Source of the DNA: Alphaproteobacteria bacterium
GTDB lineage: Bacteria > Pseudomonadota > Alphaproteobacteria > Sphingomonadales > Sphingomonadaceae
Direction of reading: 5' to 3'
Assembly: GCA_018823325.1 (NCBI GenBank)
Contig: JAHJIJ010000030.1
Coordinates: forward strand, 1 to 64,000
DNA: 64,000 bases
Below, one piece after another: positions 8,456 through 16,813 of this stretch. Position 1 is the first letter of the stretch. Each line of letters starts with the position of its first letter. The notes beneath the pieces are model-generated. The model searched no databases and was not told where the DNA came from. It saw nothing but the letters and a program-made list of their open reading frames with translations. Both the position numbers and the translations under genes were made by a program.

Positions 8456-9343
8456 ATGAAGCCGCAAACACTGGGCCGGATGACGATCAGCAGAGTCATG
8501 GAAATGGAAGCGGCCATGCCCTTCCCCATGATCTTTCCGGAGGTGACGGCGCAGGATCTCGCCAGCCTCTCGCACTGGTACAGCGATGACAGCATCAGCG
8601 GCGATCCGGCCACCTCCATGGTGACGCTCAGCATGCACAGCTTCATCGTGCAGCTCGACGGGCAGAACATCCTCATCGACAGCTGCAACGGCAATTGCAA
8701 GCAGCGCAGCCTGCCGGACGTGAACCAGCTGAACACGCCCTATCTCGAGAATCTCGCCAAGCTTGGCCTGCGCCCCGAGGACATCCACATGGTCCTCTGC
8801 ACTCACCTCCACATGGATCATGTCGGGTGGAACACGCGGCTGGAAAACGGCTGTTGGGTGCCGACCTTCCCCAACGCACGCTACATCTTCGGGCGGCGGG
8901 ACTATGATCACTGGTCCACCCAGCAGGACATCCCGCCGCATCGCGAAGCCTATGAGGATTCAGTGCTGCCGGTGGTCGAGGCCGGCCTGGCGGACATTGT
9001 GGATACGGATGATCCCCGCGCCGCGTTCAAGGAGATCGGCGAAGGCGTGTGGCTCGAGCCGGCTTACGGCCATTCACCGGGCAGCTGTGTCATCCATGCG
9101 CAGGGCGGCGGCGCGGCAGCGACCTTCTGGGGCGATGTGATCCACCATCCCGTCCAGCTCCTGCGGCCCGATCTGCAATTGATGTTCGATGATGACGGCC
9201 CGGCAGCCGCGCGGGTCCGCCAGTCACTCCTCAGCCGCCTAGCCGAGACGGATACGCTCTGCTGCCCCGCGCATTTCCGGGGCGCCACGGTCGGCCATAT
9301 CCGTAACGACGGAGAGGCCTACCGCTACGCGTTCGTCACCTGA
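8456..9343 (+). CDS. MBL-fold metallohydrolase (lactonase-like)
   Basis: A 295-residue metallo-beta-lactamase-fold hydrolase. The complete dinuclear metal set is visible: HLHMDHVGW, His in YGHSPGS, Asp in FWGDVIHH and a late His in CCPAHFRG. No signal peptide is evident, so it is probably cytoplasmic. Proteins of this shape include lactonases and other ester or thioester hydrolases. ATG 8456 follows AGGA with seven bases spacing. Its promoter faces the DoxX-like gene over a palindrome. In a ring-cleavage gene cluster, a lactone-opening role is plausible but unproved. Confidence 0.82.
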   Translation: MKPQTLGRMTISRVMEMEAAMPFPMIFPEVTAQDLASLSHWYSDDSISGDPATSMVTLSMHSFIVQLDGQNILIDSCNGNCKQRSLPDVNQLNTPYLENLAKLGLRPEDIHMVLCTHLHMDHVGWNTRLENGCWVPTFPNARYIFGRRDYDHWSTQQDIPPHREAYEDSVLPVVEAGLADIVDTDDPRAAFKEIGEGVWLEPAYGHSPGSCVIHAQGGGAAATFWGDVIHHPVQLLRPDLQLMFDDDGPAAARVRQSLLSRLAETDTLCCPAHFRGATVGHIRNDGEAYRYAFVT

Positions 9344-9359
9344 TCGATGCTCGCAGCGC

Positions 9360-9653
9360 CTAGCCGGCGCTCGGCGGCTTCATGGCAGCGATGCGATATC
9401 GACGCACGGAGACCAGCTCCAGCACCCCCGCCGCGACATAAGGGTCAGCCAGCGCCGCCGCCCGCGCCGCATCCATATCCTCTGCCTCGATGATGATGAC
9501 GCTCCCGACCGGGCGTTCATCCTCATCGAGCAGCGGCCCGGTCAGCGGCATGGCCGTGCCGAACCCCTTCCGATAGGCGATATGCTCGCCGCGCTTCGCC
9601 TCGCGCAGTTCGGCCGCACCAAGCTCGCGATATTCGACTAGAAAATGCGCCAT
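9360..9653 (-). CDS. YciI-family protein
   Basis: A 97-residue ferredoxin-like protein of the YciI family (MAHFLVEYRELG, GPLLDEDERPVGSVIII, ADPYVAAGVLE). The start codon follows immediately after the stop of the Rieske oxygenase gene (TGAATG), so they form one operon. YciI proteins often sit beside catabolic enzymes as small lyases, dehalogenases or muconolactone-isomerase-like partners. The exact role here is unknown. Confidence 0.8.
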   Translation of the reverse strand: MAHFLVEYRELGAAELREAKRGEHIAYRKGFGTAMPLTGPLLDEDERPVGSVIIIEAEDMDAARAAALADPYVAAGVLELVSVRRYRIAAMKPPSAG

Positions 9654-10916
9654 TCAGGCCGCCGCACCCACCGGCTGCAGATCGTCGGCAAGCGGCTGGA
9701 TGTCCTGCCACTTCTGCGTCGGCTCGAAGAGGAATGTCTCAGCCGTGATCTGCTCCCAGTCAAAATGGGCCTGATCGGCCTCGGGCAGTTCACCCGTCTC
9801 GGCCAGCCGCCGCGCGACCTTGAGCATCATGCGCCGGAAGGCCACGACCGCCATGTCCGAGCGCCCAAGATGTTCCTTGGAGCGATCGGCAATCTTGCCC
9901 ATCGTCTCACTCACTGCATGATCCTGCAGCGCCACGCCGACAATGCCGGACATGTTCTTCGTCCGCATCATCTCGCGGTCCTGATTATACCAGACCGACA
10001 TGCCGTTGGTTTTGAAGAAGTGCTCGTCATGCGGGGTGTTTGCCTCCGCCATGCGATGCGCGCGATCAATGGTCTGACCCGGATCGTAGAAGAACTGGAT
10101 GTGCCAGGTCGTATAATCGTCGCGCGGCACGAAGGCATTGACCAGCCGCCGGTTGCGGCGGAATTCGGGTGCCTTGGGGCCATCGGGCGGAATGAAGGTG
10201 TAAAACGGCAGCGGCACCTGCGTCATGCGGCCCTGCTTCTGCTCGCCATCGTTGCGCACGGCACAGTAGCGCATGCCATAGCGCGTATATTCGATCTCAA
10301 GTTTTGGGCGCAAATCCTTCTCATGCGGCCATTTTGCTGGCTGATCCCAGGCGCTGTCCCGGTGCAGGATGCCCGCATGCGAGCTATCGACAGCGCCTTC
10401 CAGCGCCTGCGCATAGTTGCACTCGTAAATGACCTTGAAGGCCTCGCAACTGCCCGGAGGCATGTCAAACCAGGGGAAGTGCGGGAAGGCCGGTTCCTTC
10501 TCCTTTGGCCCCATATAGGTCCACACCATGCCGCCCGCCACGCGGGTGGGATAGGCCTTCACGCGCATCGCCTTGGCGAGCTTTGAGTTCTCCGGCTCAG
10601 CCGGGGTATCGACGCACTGGCCGTTCACATCGAACTTCCAGCCATGAAACAGGCAGCGCAAGCCGCACTCGCCATTCACGCCCAGTGCCAGCGAGCTGCC
10701 TCGGTGCGGGCAATGCTCGTCCAGCAGGCCAATCCGCCCTTCGCTGTCCATGAACGCGACGAGGTCTTCGCCGAGGAGCTTGATGCGCACCGGCTTGCCG
10801 TCCGCCTGCAATTCCTGCGTCAGCAACGCCGGCATCCAGAAGCGGCGCATCACCTCCCCCATGGGCGTTCCGGGACCGATTCTGCAAAGCAGCTCGTTAT
10901 CTTCGTGAGAGAGCAT
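9654..10916 (-). CDS. Rieske non-heme iron oxygenase, alpha subunit
   Basis: A 420-residue ring-hydroxylating or O-demethylating oxygenase. The Rieske cluster ligands are clear: C69-P-H71 and C88-L-F-H91. The mononuclear iron region reads EGAVDSSHAGILH. The opening (LSHEDNELLCRIGPGTPMGE) resembles the phthalate 4,5-dioxygenase group, which also contains O-demethylases such as LigX. ATG 10916 follows AGGT with seven bases spacing; the GTG at 10925 is less well placed. No ferredoxin or reductase gene occurs in the window, so electron transfer must come from elsewhere. A perfect 13-bp palindrome lies 14 bases upstream of the start. Substrate unknown, probably an aromatic acid. Confidence 0.9.
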   Translation of the reverse strand: MLSHEDNELLCRIGPGTPMGEVMRRFWMPALLTQELQADGKPVRIKLLGEDLVAFMDSEGRIGLLDEHCPHRGSSLALGVNGECGLRCLFHGWKFDVNGQCVDTPAEPENSKLAKAMRVKAYPTRVAGGMVWTYMGPKEKEPAFPHFPWFDMPPGSCEAFKVIYECNYAQALEGAVDSSHAGILHRDSAWDQPAKWPHEKDLRPKLEIEYTRYGMRYCAVRNDGEQKQGRMTQVPLPFYTFIPPDGPKAPEFRRNRRLVNAFVPRDDYTTWHIQFFYDPGQTIDRAHRMAEANTPHDEHFFKTNGMSVWYNQDREMMRTKNMSGIVGVALQDHAVSETMGKIADRSKEHLGRSDMAVVAFRRMMLKVARRLAETGELPEADQAHFDWEQITAETFLFEPTQKWQDIQPLADDLQPVGAAA

Positions 10917-10930
10917 TTGACGCACCTGAC

Positions 10931-10943
10931 ATTGTTAGACAAT
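10931..10943. promoter_or_regulatory. predicted GntR/FCD operator upstream of the Rieske gene
   Basis: ATTGTTAGACAAT is a perfect palindrome (ATTGT-TAG-ACAAT). Its centre matches TNGTNNNACNA, and it lies just upstream of the Rieske gene start, where a repressor would block transcription. Confidence 0.6.
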
Positions 10944-11005
10944 AAGATATAAATATCGCAGCTGCGTGCAAAAGTCACTACCCAAAAACGGGCTGGCGGA
11001 TCAGC

Positions 11006-11332
11006 ATGCCGGCCATACTGACCAATCGGAGATATTGCGTGGACCTGGACGACATCCTGCCGGTGGAGAATTTCTCGGACCTGACGATCCAGACGCTCGC
11101 CGACCGGCTGCAACGCACAACCGGTGCCGAGCAGTGCATCTACCGCGAAAGCGAGCTGGACGAACTCTGGCGGCTGATCGACATCGCCCTCAAGACGGGC
11201 AGCGAGAGTCCACGCGATCCCGAGCAACTCCACCATCTGCGCGATCTGGTCCACCGTGCGCATGACCTCGTCGGCATGGAAAACCGTCCGCGCGAGGCCG
11301 CTGAGGTGCTGCGGGAAGCGCTGCTGAGCTAG
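11006..11332 (+). CDS. hypothetical small helical protein
   Basis: A 108-residue frame that encodes an acidic, mostly helical protein without cysteine clusters, signal peptide or membrane helix. The second half (LHHLRDLVHRAHDLVGM, then REAAEVLREALL) looks amphipathic. I do not recognise a family. A GTG at 11039 is an equally possible start (97 residues) and has the better upstream GGAGA. It is divergent from the Rieske gene. A longer frame on the opposite strand (10850-11425) has weaker composition and overlaps the Rieske start, so I prefer this one. Confidence 0.55.
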   Translation: MPAILTNRRYCVDLDDILPVENFSDLTIQTLADRLQRTTGAEQCIYRESELDELWRLIDIALKTGSESPRDPEQLHHLRDLVHRAHDLVGMENRPREAAEVLREALLS

Positions 11333-11444
11333 GCCTGCCTCAGCCGAGACCAACTTTTGCCACGCCCGACCGGTTGCGATCCGAGACGCCGCCGACGCCC
11401 GCGCAAGGTCTGTTACGATTGCCAAAGACGTCCAACCAGACTAT

Positions 11445-11457
11445 ATTCGGTCCGAAT
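11445..11457. promoter_or_regulatory. palindromic operator upstream of the toxin-antitoxin pair
   Basis: ATTCGGTCCGAAT has perfect arms around a central T and lies 20 bases before the antitoxin start. Phd/ParD-type pairs usually repress their own promoter at such a palindrome, so autoregulation is likely. Confidence 0.55.
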
Positions 11458-11476
11458 TTAGTTTCATGAGGACGCC

Positions 11477-11752
11477 ATGCGCTACAGCACCCAAGTCAGA
11501 CCGATCAGCTACCTGAAGGCTCATGCGGCGGAAATCCTGTCTGATATCGCAGAAAACCGCGAGCCGATGGTCATCACCCAGAATGGCGAGGCAAAAGCCG
11601 TTCTACAGGATGTCGCGTCGTTCGAACAGGCGCAGGAGACGCTGGCGCTGCTCAAACTGCTGGCGCTGGGTACGCGCGATGTCGAGGCCGGTCGCACGAA
11701 GCCCGCGCGCACGGTGGTCGAGCGTCTGCGCGCAAAGGCCAGCGATCGCTGA
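11477..11752 (+). CDS. Phd/YefM-type antitoxin
   Basis: A 91-residue antitoxin. The N-terminal half shows the Phd/YefM pattern: RPISYLKAHAAEILSDI, then PMVITQNGEAKAVLQDVASFEQ. The C-terminal half (KPARTVVERLRAKASDR) is charged and would fold on the toxin. It neutralises the ParE-like protein made from the next gene; the stop and start codons overlap by one base (TGATG). It should also bind the palindrome at 11445. The pair lies between catabolic genes and has no evident link to their chemistry. Confidence 0.87.
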   Translation: MRYSTQVRPISYLKAHAAEILSDIAENREPMVITQNGEAKAVLQDVASFEQAQETLALLKLLALGTRDVEAGRTKPARTVVERLRAKASDR

Positions 11753-12087
11753 TGCCACAGCCGCGCTTCGCCGTCGCGCTGACGCAAGGCGCGGAGGATG
11801 ACCTCGAAGAGATCCACGCCTATCTGGCGGAACAGCGTTCGCCCGACGACGCAGATGCGCTGCTCGATGAATGCCTCAGCGTGATCGAAAGTCTCGAGAG
11901 CTTCCCCGCGCGAGGCGCCGTCCCCAAGGAACTCGATGCCCTGGGCATCCGCGACTTCCGGCAGGTTCTGATGCGGCAGTATCGATTGATCTACCGCGTG
12001 ATCGATCACACCGTCTTCATTCTTCTCATCGCCGATGGGCGACGGGACATGCAGGCCTTGCTGGAGCGCCGGGTTCTGGGACGGTGA
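11752..12087 (+). CDS. ParE/RelE-superfamily toxin
   Basis: A 111-residue toxin of the RelE/ParE fold. Visible features are LTQGAEDDLEEIHAYL at the start, a central helical part and the C-terminal RQVLMRQYRLIYRVIDHTV followed by GRRDMQALLERR, the usual ParE ending. ParE relatives poison gyrase while RelE relatives cut mRNA; the sequence alone does not separate these, but the Phd-type partner and length favour ParE. Translation is coupled to the antitoxin gene. Confidence 0.85.
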   Translation: MPQPRFAVALTQGAEDDLEEIHAYLAEQRSPDDADALLDECLSVIESLESFPARGAVPKELDALGIRDFRQVLMRQYRLIYRVIDHTVFILLIADGRRDMQALLERRVLGR

Positions 12088-12150
12088 TCTGACTGGGTTA
12101 CGTGGGCTCGTCCAAATACCTGAACAAGAACGAGTTTCAAACGCGCCTCC

Positions 12151-13149
12151 TCACTTCCAATAAACAAACCCCATTGCATTCCCCGTCCCCGCTTCGCTGC
12201 GGTAGCAGGGCACATAATCCAGCACATGGCCTTGCAGCCCCAGTTGCGACATCGCACCGGCAACCGGCACCCAGTTTTTCATTTCCGATGTGCCATCGCG
12301 GAAGGTCGCCTCGCCCATGTTGAAGACGGGCTCGAAGTCCTTGCTTTCCAGCGCATTGAGGAACGTCTTGTCCACTGTTTCATCGATCACGAAATGCGTC
12401 AGCCCCCCGCTCGCGATCAGCGCGACGCGCTTGTCGCTGTCCCATTCGCGTATCGCTTCGAGGAGGGACTGGCCGAACTTGTAGCAACGCCGCACGCTCG
12501 GCTGATTGGGCGGGAAGAAGGTGTTCACCGTCACCATGACGCTGGGGCAAGGCCGGTCGCGCATGATGCGGCGATAGATGAAGCCCCAGGCATGGGGCGC
12601 TTCCGGGCGCGGCATGGCGGACATGGCGGCGACGTCGAACTCGTCCGCCATGGCCTGCTCGATGATCTTCAGCGCCAGCTCCGGGCAGCCGGGATAATCC
12701 GCGCCGCCGGCCGGAATATAGCCCTTGAGTGAGGGCGCGATGCCGGGCGGCAATTCCTTCAGCCGCTCCTGCGTAAACTCGTAATTGGTGATCGTGTCGC
12801 CATAATGCACCGCGAAGGCCGGGTTCAGCGTCTTGCGGAAAATCTCGTCCTGATCGTTGCCGACGATGACGGCGACATCCACGCGCGCTTCCTCGAACAG
12901 GTCGGCCAGCTTCTCGATATTCTGCTGGCAGCGCGCCTGCCGTTCGTCCCACACGGCCTTGACCGTCTGCTCGCCCAGCCGCTCCCCTGCCCGCGCTTCG
13001 ACCAGCTCGTCGAAGGTCCAGGTGCCGCCTTTCCAGGCATGCTTGTTCGCCTTGTCGGCCGGCACCCGCAGGCCCCAGCTCTCCGTTTCGGTGACCAGCA
13101 TCGGGCCATGGCTCGTGCCAATGCCAAGGACGATTTCTGCCATGCGCAT
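12151..13149 (-). CDS. LigB-type (class III) extradiol dioxygenase with a variant metal site
   Basis: A 332-residue member of the LigB/DODA superfamily, which opens catechol-type rings next to a hydroxyl group. His14 in GTSHGP fits the first iron ligand, and GGLTH fits the catalytic His region of LigB (GGMSH). Where LigB has its second iron His (motif NDH) this protein reads GNDQDE, with Gln100. I recall related proteins with GDDQ at this place, so it may mark a subfamily rather than a mutation. AGGAG lies directly before ATG 13149; ATG 13143 is also possible. No LigA-like small subunit is next to it. It is divergent from the flavin monooxygenase over a GntR-type site, so both may be induced together. 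Confidence 0.82.
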   Translation of the reverse strand: MRMAEIVLGIGTSHGPMLVTETESWGLRVPADKANKHAWKGGTWTFDELVEARAGERLGEQTVKAVWDERQARCQQNIEKLADLFEEARVDVAVIVGNDQDEIFRKTLNPAFAVHYGDTITNYEFTQERLKELPPGIAPSLKGYIPAGGADYPGCPELALKIIEQAMADEFDVAAMSAMPRPEAPHAWGFIYRRIMRDRPCPSVMVTVNTFFPPNQPSVRRCYKFGQSLLEAIREWDSDKRVALIASGGLTHFVIDETVDKTFLNALESKDFEPVFNMGEATFRDGTSEMKNWVPVAGAMSQLGLQGHVLDYVPCYRSEAGTGNAMGFVYWK

Positions 13150-13219
13150 GCTCTCCTGCGGATTGTTGTCCGGACCCAATTTCAGGGAGTTGATGTCCGG
13201 TGCAATATCGGATACCTGT

Positions 13220-13230
13220 TTGTATAACAA
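13220..13230. promoter_or_regulatory. predicted GntR/FCD operator between dioxygenase and monooxygenase
   Basis: TTGTATAACAA fits TNGTNNNACNA at every fixed base. It lies between divergent starts at 13149 and 13318. Confidence 0.6.
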
Positions 13231-13317
13231 TCTTGCCTTGCAGGTCAATTGCGGGCAATCGCCGAGGGGCGAGCAGGTTGGCGCAGCAGCGCCGGGCCTT
13301 GCTGAACAGAGGAAGGG

Positions 13318-14562
13318 ATGATGGATATGGCGAGCCAGGCAAGCGGGGATGTCGCAGAACTCGAGATCGCGGGCAGCTGGCCCGTTGTCGAATCGAGTGC
13401 CGATGCGCTGACCCGGGTGCGCGCGCTGCTGCCGCAGATCGCGGCGGCGGATGCCGAATCGGAAAGCGCGCGGCGCCTTTCGCCCGATGTTGTGGACGCC
13501 ATCCGTCAGACCGGCCTGTTCGGCGTGGTCATGCCCCGCAATCTCGGCGGCTCGGAACTTGGCTTTGCCGATCTTGTACGCGTCACGGCGGAAATCGGCA
13601 CCGTGTCCGGTTCCGCAGCGTGGATCTTCGGGGTGCTGGCCGGCCATAGCTGGCTCATCAATCTGTTCCCGGAAGAAGCCCAGCGCGAGGTGATGAGCGA
13701 CCCCACGACGCTGATCGGCACCGTGTTCCGGCTCGGCGGCGAGGTCGTTGAGGAAAATGGCGGCTATCGGCTCACCGGCGGCTCCGGGCGCTTCTGCTCG
13801 GGCATCGATTATGCGACCTGGGTGATCATCGGCAATGCCGTGAAGAAGGCGGATGGCTCAGTGGAGCCACGCTTCTTCGTGCTGCCCAAGTCGGAGATCG
13901 AGGTGGTGGACGACTGGTTCACCCTCGGTATGCGAGCCACAGGCAGCCGCTCCATCAAGATCGACAGCGCCTTCATTCCCGCGCATCGCAGCTGCAGCCT
14001 GGCGGACATGCTCTCCGGCTCCACGCCCGGCGCGCGGGTGCATGAGGGGGCGGTGTATCGCATGCCGTTCTCCAATATTGCGCCGTTTTCGATCGTGGGC
14101 GCACCGCTCGGCATGGCGCGCGGCATGGTCCAGCGCTTCGCGGCAGACATCGGGAAAAAGCTCCAAGGCGCAGACGCGCTCGAGATTGCCGAGCAATCCG
14201 CCACTCTCGCCCGCATCGCCGAAGTTGGCGCGGAAGTCGATGCAGCGATCGCCCTGATCATCAACGACGCCCAAATGGTCGACGATGCGCGCGATCCCTC
14301 GGACATATCTGCGCTGCAAGGAGCGCAAATCTCGCGCAACTGGGCATGGGGCGTGCAGCGCGCACGCCACGCCGCGAATCGTATTTTTGAGGCATCAGGC
14401 GGCAGCGCGATCTACGACAACAGCGCCATGCAGCGCCTGTTCCGCGATCTCAATTCCGGGTCGCAGCATTTCGCCTTCACCTGGGACCGTGCGATGACAG
14501 GCTATGGCCGCGCTGCAGCGGGCCTCCAGGCTGGCGCCTTCGCTCTCCCCAACCGCAAATGA
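13318..14562 (+). CDS. group D flavin-dependent monooxygenase (acyl-CoA dehydrogenase fold)
   Basis: A 414-residue protein with the acyl-CoA dehydrogenase fold. The lack of CoA context and the pattern GLFGVVMPRNLGGSELGF, GTVSGSAAWIFGVLAGH and YRLTGGSGRFCSGID place it with the group D monooxygenases (HpaB-C2/HsaA/DszC type). These hydroxylate phenols or similar rings with reduced flavin supplied by a separate reductase, which is absent from the window. AGAGGAAGGG precedes ATGATG, so the start is 13318 or 13321. It is divergent from the ring-cleavage dioxygenase, and the likely order of reactions is hydroxylation to a catechol and then cleavage. It heads a plus-strand run with the DoxX-like module. 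Confidence 0.82.
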   Translation: MMDMASQASGDVAELEIAGSWPVVESSADALTRVRALLPQIAAADAESESARRLSPDVVDAIRQTGLFGVVMPRNLGGSELGFADLVRVTAEIGTVSGSAAWIFGVLAGHSWLINLFPEEAQREVMSDPTTLIGTVFRLGGEVVEENGGYRLTGGSGRFCSGIDYATWVIIGNAVKKADGSVEPRFFVLPKSEIEVVDDWFTLGMRATGSRSIKIDSAFIPAHRSCSLADMLSGSTPGARVHEGAVYRMPFSNIAPFSIVGAPLGMARGMVQRFAADIGKKLQGADALEIAEQSATLARIAEVGAEVDAAIALIINDAQMVDDARDPSDISALQGAQISRNWAWGVQRARHAANRIFEASGGSAIYDNSAMQRLFRDLNSGSQHFAFTWDRAMTGYGRAAAGLQAGAFALPNRK

Positions 14563-14595
14563 AGCGGATGTAACCACGAATCCGGAGGGGTCGGC

Positions 14596-15045
14596 ATGTG
14601 GCGTATTATCGAGAAATATGGGGTTGTCTTCTGCCGCTATTATTTGGGCGGCTTCAATCTCGTGTCCGGCCTCAACTACTTCATTCTGTTCTGGCCGCAG
14701 CCCAAGATGGGAGCGGCCGCCGGTAATGAATTCGTGATCGCGGCGACCGACCTCAACCTCTTCACCTACGCGAAGATCATCGAGATCGTGGCCGGCGCCT
14801 GCCTCGTGTTCAACCGCTTCGTGCCGCTCGGGCTTGTCCTGCTGATGCCCGTCACCATGATGGTGTTTCTGACGAATGTGCCTTGGGTCCCGCTCCCCCA
14901 CATTCAGATGTCGGTGACGCGCAACCTTATCATGCACATCATCTTGCTGGCGGCTTATGCCAACTACTTCCTGCCGATGCTGAAATCCCGCGCCGCGCCC
15001 CAGCCGATCTGGCGGCGTCCCTCCCGGCTCATCCGCTCCCTTTAA
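14596..15045 (+). CDS. DoxX-like membrane protein (module copy 2)
   Basis: A 149-residue protein with about four membrane helices, paralogous to the one at 7890. The shared core is SGLNYFILFW, KIIEIVAGACLVFNRFVPL and the following proline-valine helix. GGAGGGG stands five bases before the ATG. It follows the monooxygenase gene by 33 bases, so it probably belongs to that operon. Function unknown; its repeated linkage to oxygenase genes is the best clue. Confidence 0.7.
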   Translation: MWRIIEKYGVVFCRYYLGGFNLVSGLNYFILFWPQPKMGAAAGNEFVIAATDLNLFTYAKIIEIVAGACLVFNRFVPLGLVLLMPVTMMVFLTNVPWVPLPHIQMSVTRNLIMHIILLAAYANYFLPMLKSRAAPQPIWRRPSRLIRSL

Positions 15046-15063
15046 CCCACGGACTGGCAAGAT

Positions 15064-15267
15064 ATGGCGAACTTCAGCTTCAGCTTCGATGGCCGGGTCG
15101 ACATGATGAGCCTCAATCCGCTCGAAATGACGAATTTTGAGATGGCAGGCACGATCTTCGGCATTACGGGGATACTCATTACCCTCTTCCTGAGCCGAAA
15201 GGCAGCCGATCGGCAGCGCCCGCATGAGTTCGTTCCCCAAGAGACAGACGAAGACGCGATCGATTAG
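15064..15267 (+). CDS. small single-TM protein, partner of the DoxX-like protein
   Basis: A 67-residue protein with a polar N-terminus (FSFSFDGRVDMMS), one hydrophobic helix (GTIFGITGILITLFL) and an acidic tail (QETDEDAID). It follows the DoxX-like gene by 18 bases. It does not obviously align with the 47-residue partner in module copy 1 beyond having one helix. No family recognised. Confidence 0.62.
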   Translation: MANFSFSFDGRVDMMSLNPLEMTNFEMAGTIFGITGILITLFLSRKAADRQRPHEFVPQETDEDAID

Positions 15268-15333
15268 CCAGCGGGTCCGTTGCGCCTGTGCGGTCGCCCT
15301 CGGCAATCGCCCTGAACCTCGCGCACGAGGTGG

Positions 15334-16746
15334 ATGGGGTTGAAGAGGTTCCTCGCTCTTAAAAGCCGCTCGGCAATCGCAGTCACCTCCATGGCCATGT
15401 TCATGGTGCAGCTGGACGCATCTGTATTGGCCGTTGCGATCCCCCAGATTTCTGCAGATTTCGGCCTACCGGTCATCGAGCTCAGTCTCTCGATCACAAT
15501 CTACCTCACCATGCAGATAGCGCTGCTTCCAATCAGCGGATGGGCGGCAGAGCGGTTCGGCGCGAAAGCCGTCTTCATGCTCGCAACGGCGGGTTTCGCC
15601 GTCTTCTCACTCTGCTGCGCCCTGGCGGACAGCTTCTGGCCGTTCATCGCGGCGCGGGCGATGCAGGGCGCCATGGCATCGCTGATGACACCGGTCGCGC
15701 GCCTGATCCTGCTTCGCCAGACCAGCAAGGAAGAGCTGGTCGACGCCATGTCCATCGTCGCCATGCCCATGCTCGTGGCCCCCACCCTTGGCCCCTCGAT
15801 TGGCGGCTTCATCGTTCAATATGCAAGCTGGGAGATCATCTTCCTGCTCAATCTGCCGATTTCTGCGGCGCTCTTGTTTGCCGTTCGAAAAATCGTTCCG
15901 GGGAGCCCACCAGATGCCACGCGTCGCCTCGACATTCTGGGAGCCGTGCTTCTGGGCGGCGCGCTCATCTGCCTGTTAACGGGCGTGGACCGTCTGGCCG
16001 GGAGCATTGCCCGCCCCCTCCCTTGGCTCCTCATCCTTGTCGGCGCGACACTGTGCCTCGCCGGCTTAAGGCATATCCGGCGGCACCCTGACCCGGTGCT
16101 GAGGCTGGACGCGCTGGCGGACCGGAGCTTCCGCACCACAGTTATCGGCGCTGGCGCGGTGGTCCGTATCCCGGCCCGCGCGATGCTGTTCGCGCTGCCG
16201 CTCATGTTTCAGATTGCCTATGGCTTCAGCCCGATCCTCGCTGGCGTAATGCTGATGGCGCTCAACGGCGGCGATCTTCTCGCCAAGCTCTTCATCCGCC
16301 CCCTGTTTGACCGGCGCGGCTTTGCCGGCCCTGTCATGATTGCGAGTTTCGCCGGACTTGCGGCCCTGACGATCGTCGCAGTCGCCGGACAAGGGCCATG
16401 GCTTCCCACGCTCATATTCGTCGCGCTGCTGGTTGCCGGCCTTGCCCGCTCGGTCCTCTTCACGGGGATGACGTCCCTCACCTACGCCACGCTTGATCAG
16501 GAGACGATGACGCAGGGCAACGTCCTGGCCAGTATCTCCATGCAGTTATTTGCTGCCCTTGCAGTCTCCCTGACGGCGCTTCTGCTCGGCATCTTCACGC
16601 AAATCGGGGGCCATCAGGAGCCCGGCCTGTTTGAGTATCGAGGCGCCCTGCTGGCGATTGTGGTCATCGGCGTCCTCGCCACTCTCCTGATGAAACCGCA
16701 CATGCCAAAGCATCTGAGCCACCTCTCCTTCAAAGAGGATGATTGA
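15334..16746 (+). CDS. MFS transporter, DHA2/EmrB type
   Basis: A 470-residue drug/proton antiporter-type major facilitator. The N-terminus has the DHA2 signature (MVQLDASVLAVAIPQI), followed by GWAAERFGAK after TM2, ARAMQGAMASLMTPV and GPSIGGFIV (antiporter motif C region). About 12-14 helices are visible. It is an inner-membrane exporter of organic compounds or possibly an importer of aromatic acids. ATG 15334 follows CACGAGGTGG. It lies downstream of the DoxX-like module on the same strand and may be co-transcribed. Confidence 0.85.
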   Translation: MGLKRFLALKSRSAIAVTSMAMFMVQLDASVLAVAIPQISADFGLPVIELSLSITIYLTMQIALLPISGWAAERFGAKAVFMLATAGFAVFSLCCALADSFWPFIAARAMQGAMASLMTPVARLILLRQTSKEELVDAMSIVAMPMLVAPTLGPSIGGFIVQYASWEIIFLLNLPISAALLFAVRKIVPGSPPDATRRLDILGAVLLGGALICLLTGVDRLAGSIARPLPWLLILVGATLCLAGLRHIRRHPDPVLRLDALADRSFRTTVIGAGAVVRIPARAMLFALPLMFQIAYGFSPILAGVMLMALNGGDLLAKLFIRPLFDRRGFAGPVMIASFAGLAALTIVAVAGQGPWLPTLIFVALLVAGLARSVLFTGMTSLTYATLDQETMTQGNVLASISMQLFAALAVSLTALLLGIFTQIGGHQEPGLFEYRGALLAIVVIGVLATLLMKPHMPKHLSHLSFKEDD

Positions 16747-16813
16747 CCCGGAGAGATAATCGCCTAACATTTTCAGCTAACGATCTATGACTTCCATTTG
16801 CTGAGGATGTAAC

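Noticed and set aside
10850-11425. 191-codon open frame on the minus strand
   Set aside because: It overlaps the start of the Rieske gene and its operator, has no good ribosome site, and the opposite-strand 108-residue frame has better composition.
9654-13149. Reading the Rieske and LigB-like genes as phthalate dioxygenase and protocatechuate 4,5-dioxygenase
   Set aside because: Partner subunits and the other genes of those pathways are missing, and the LigB-like site is altered, so only family-level calls are given.
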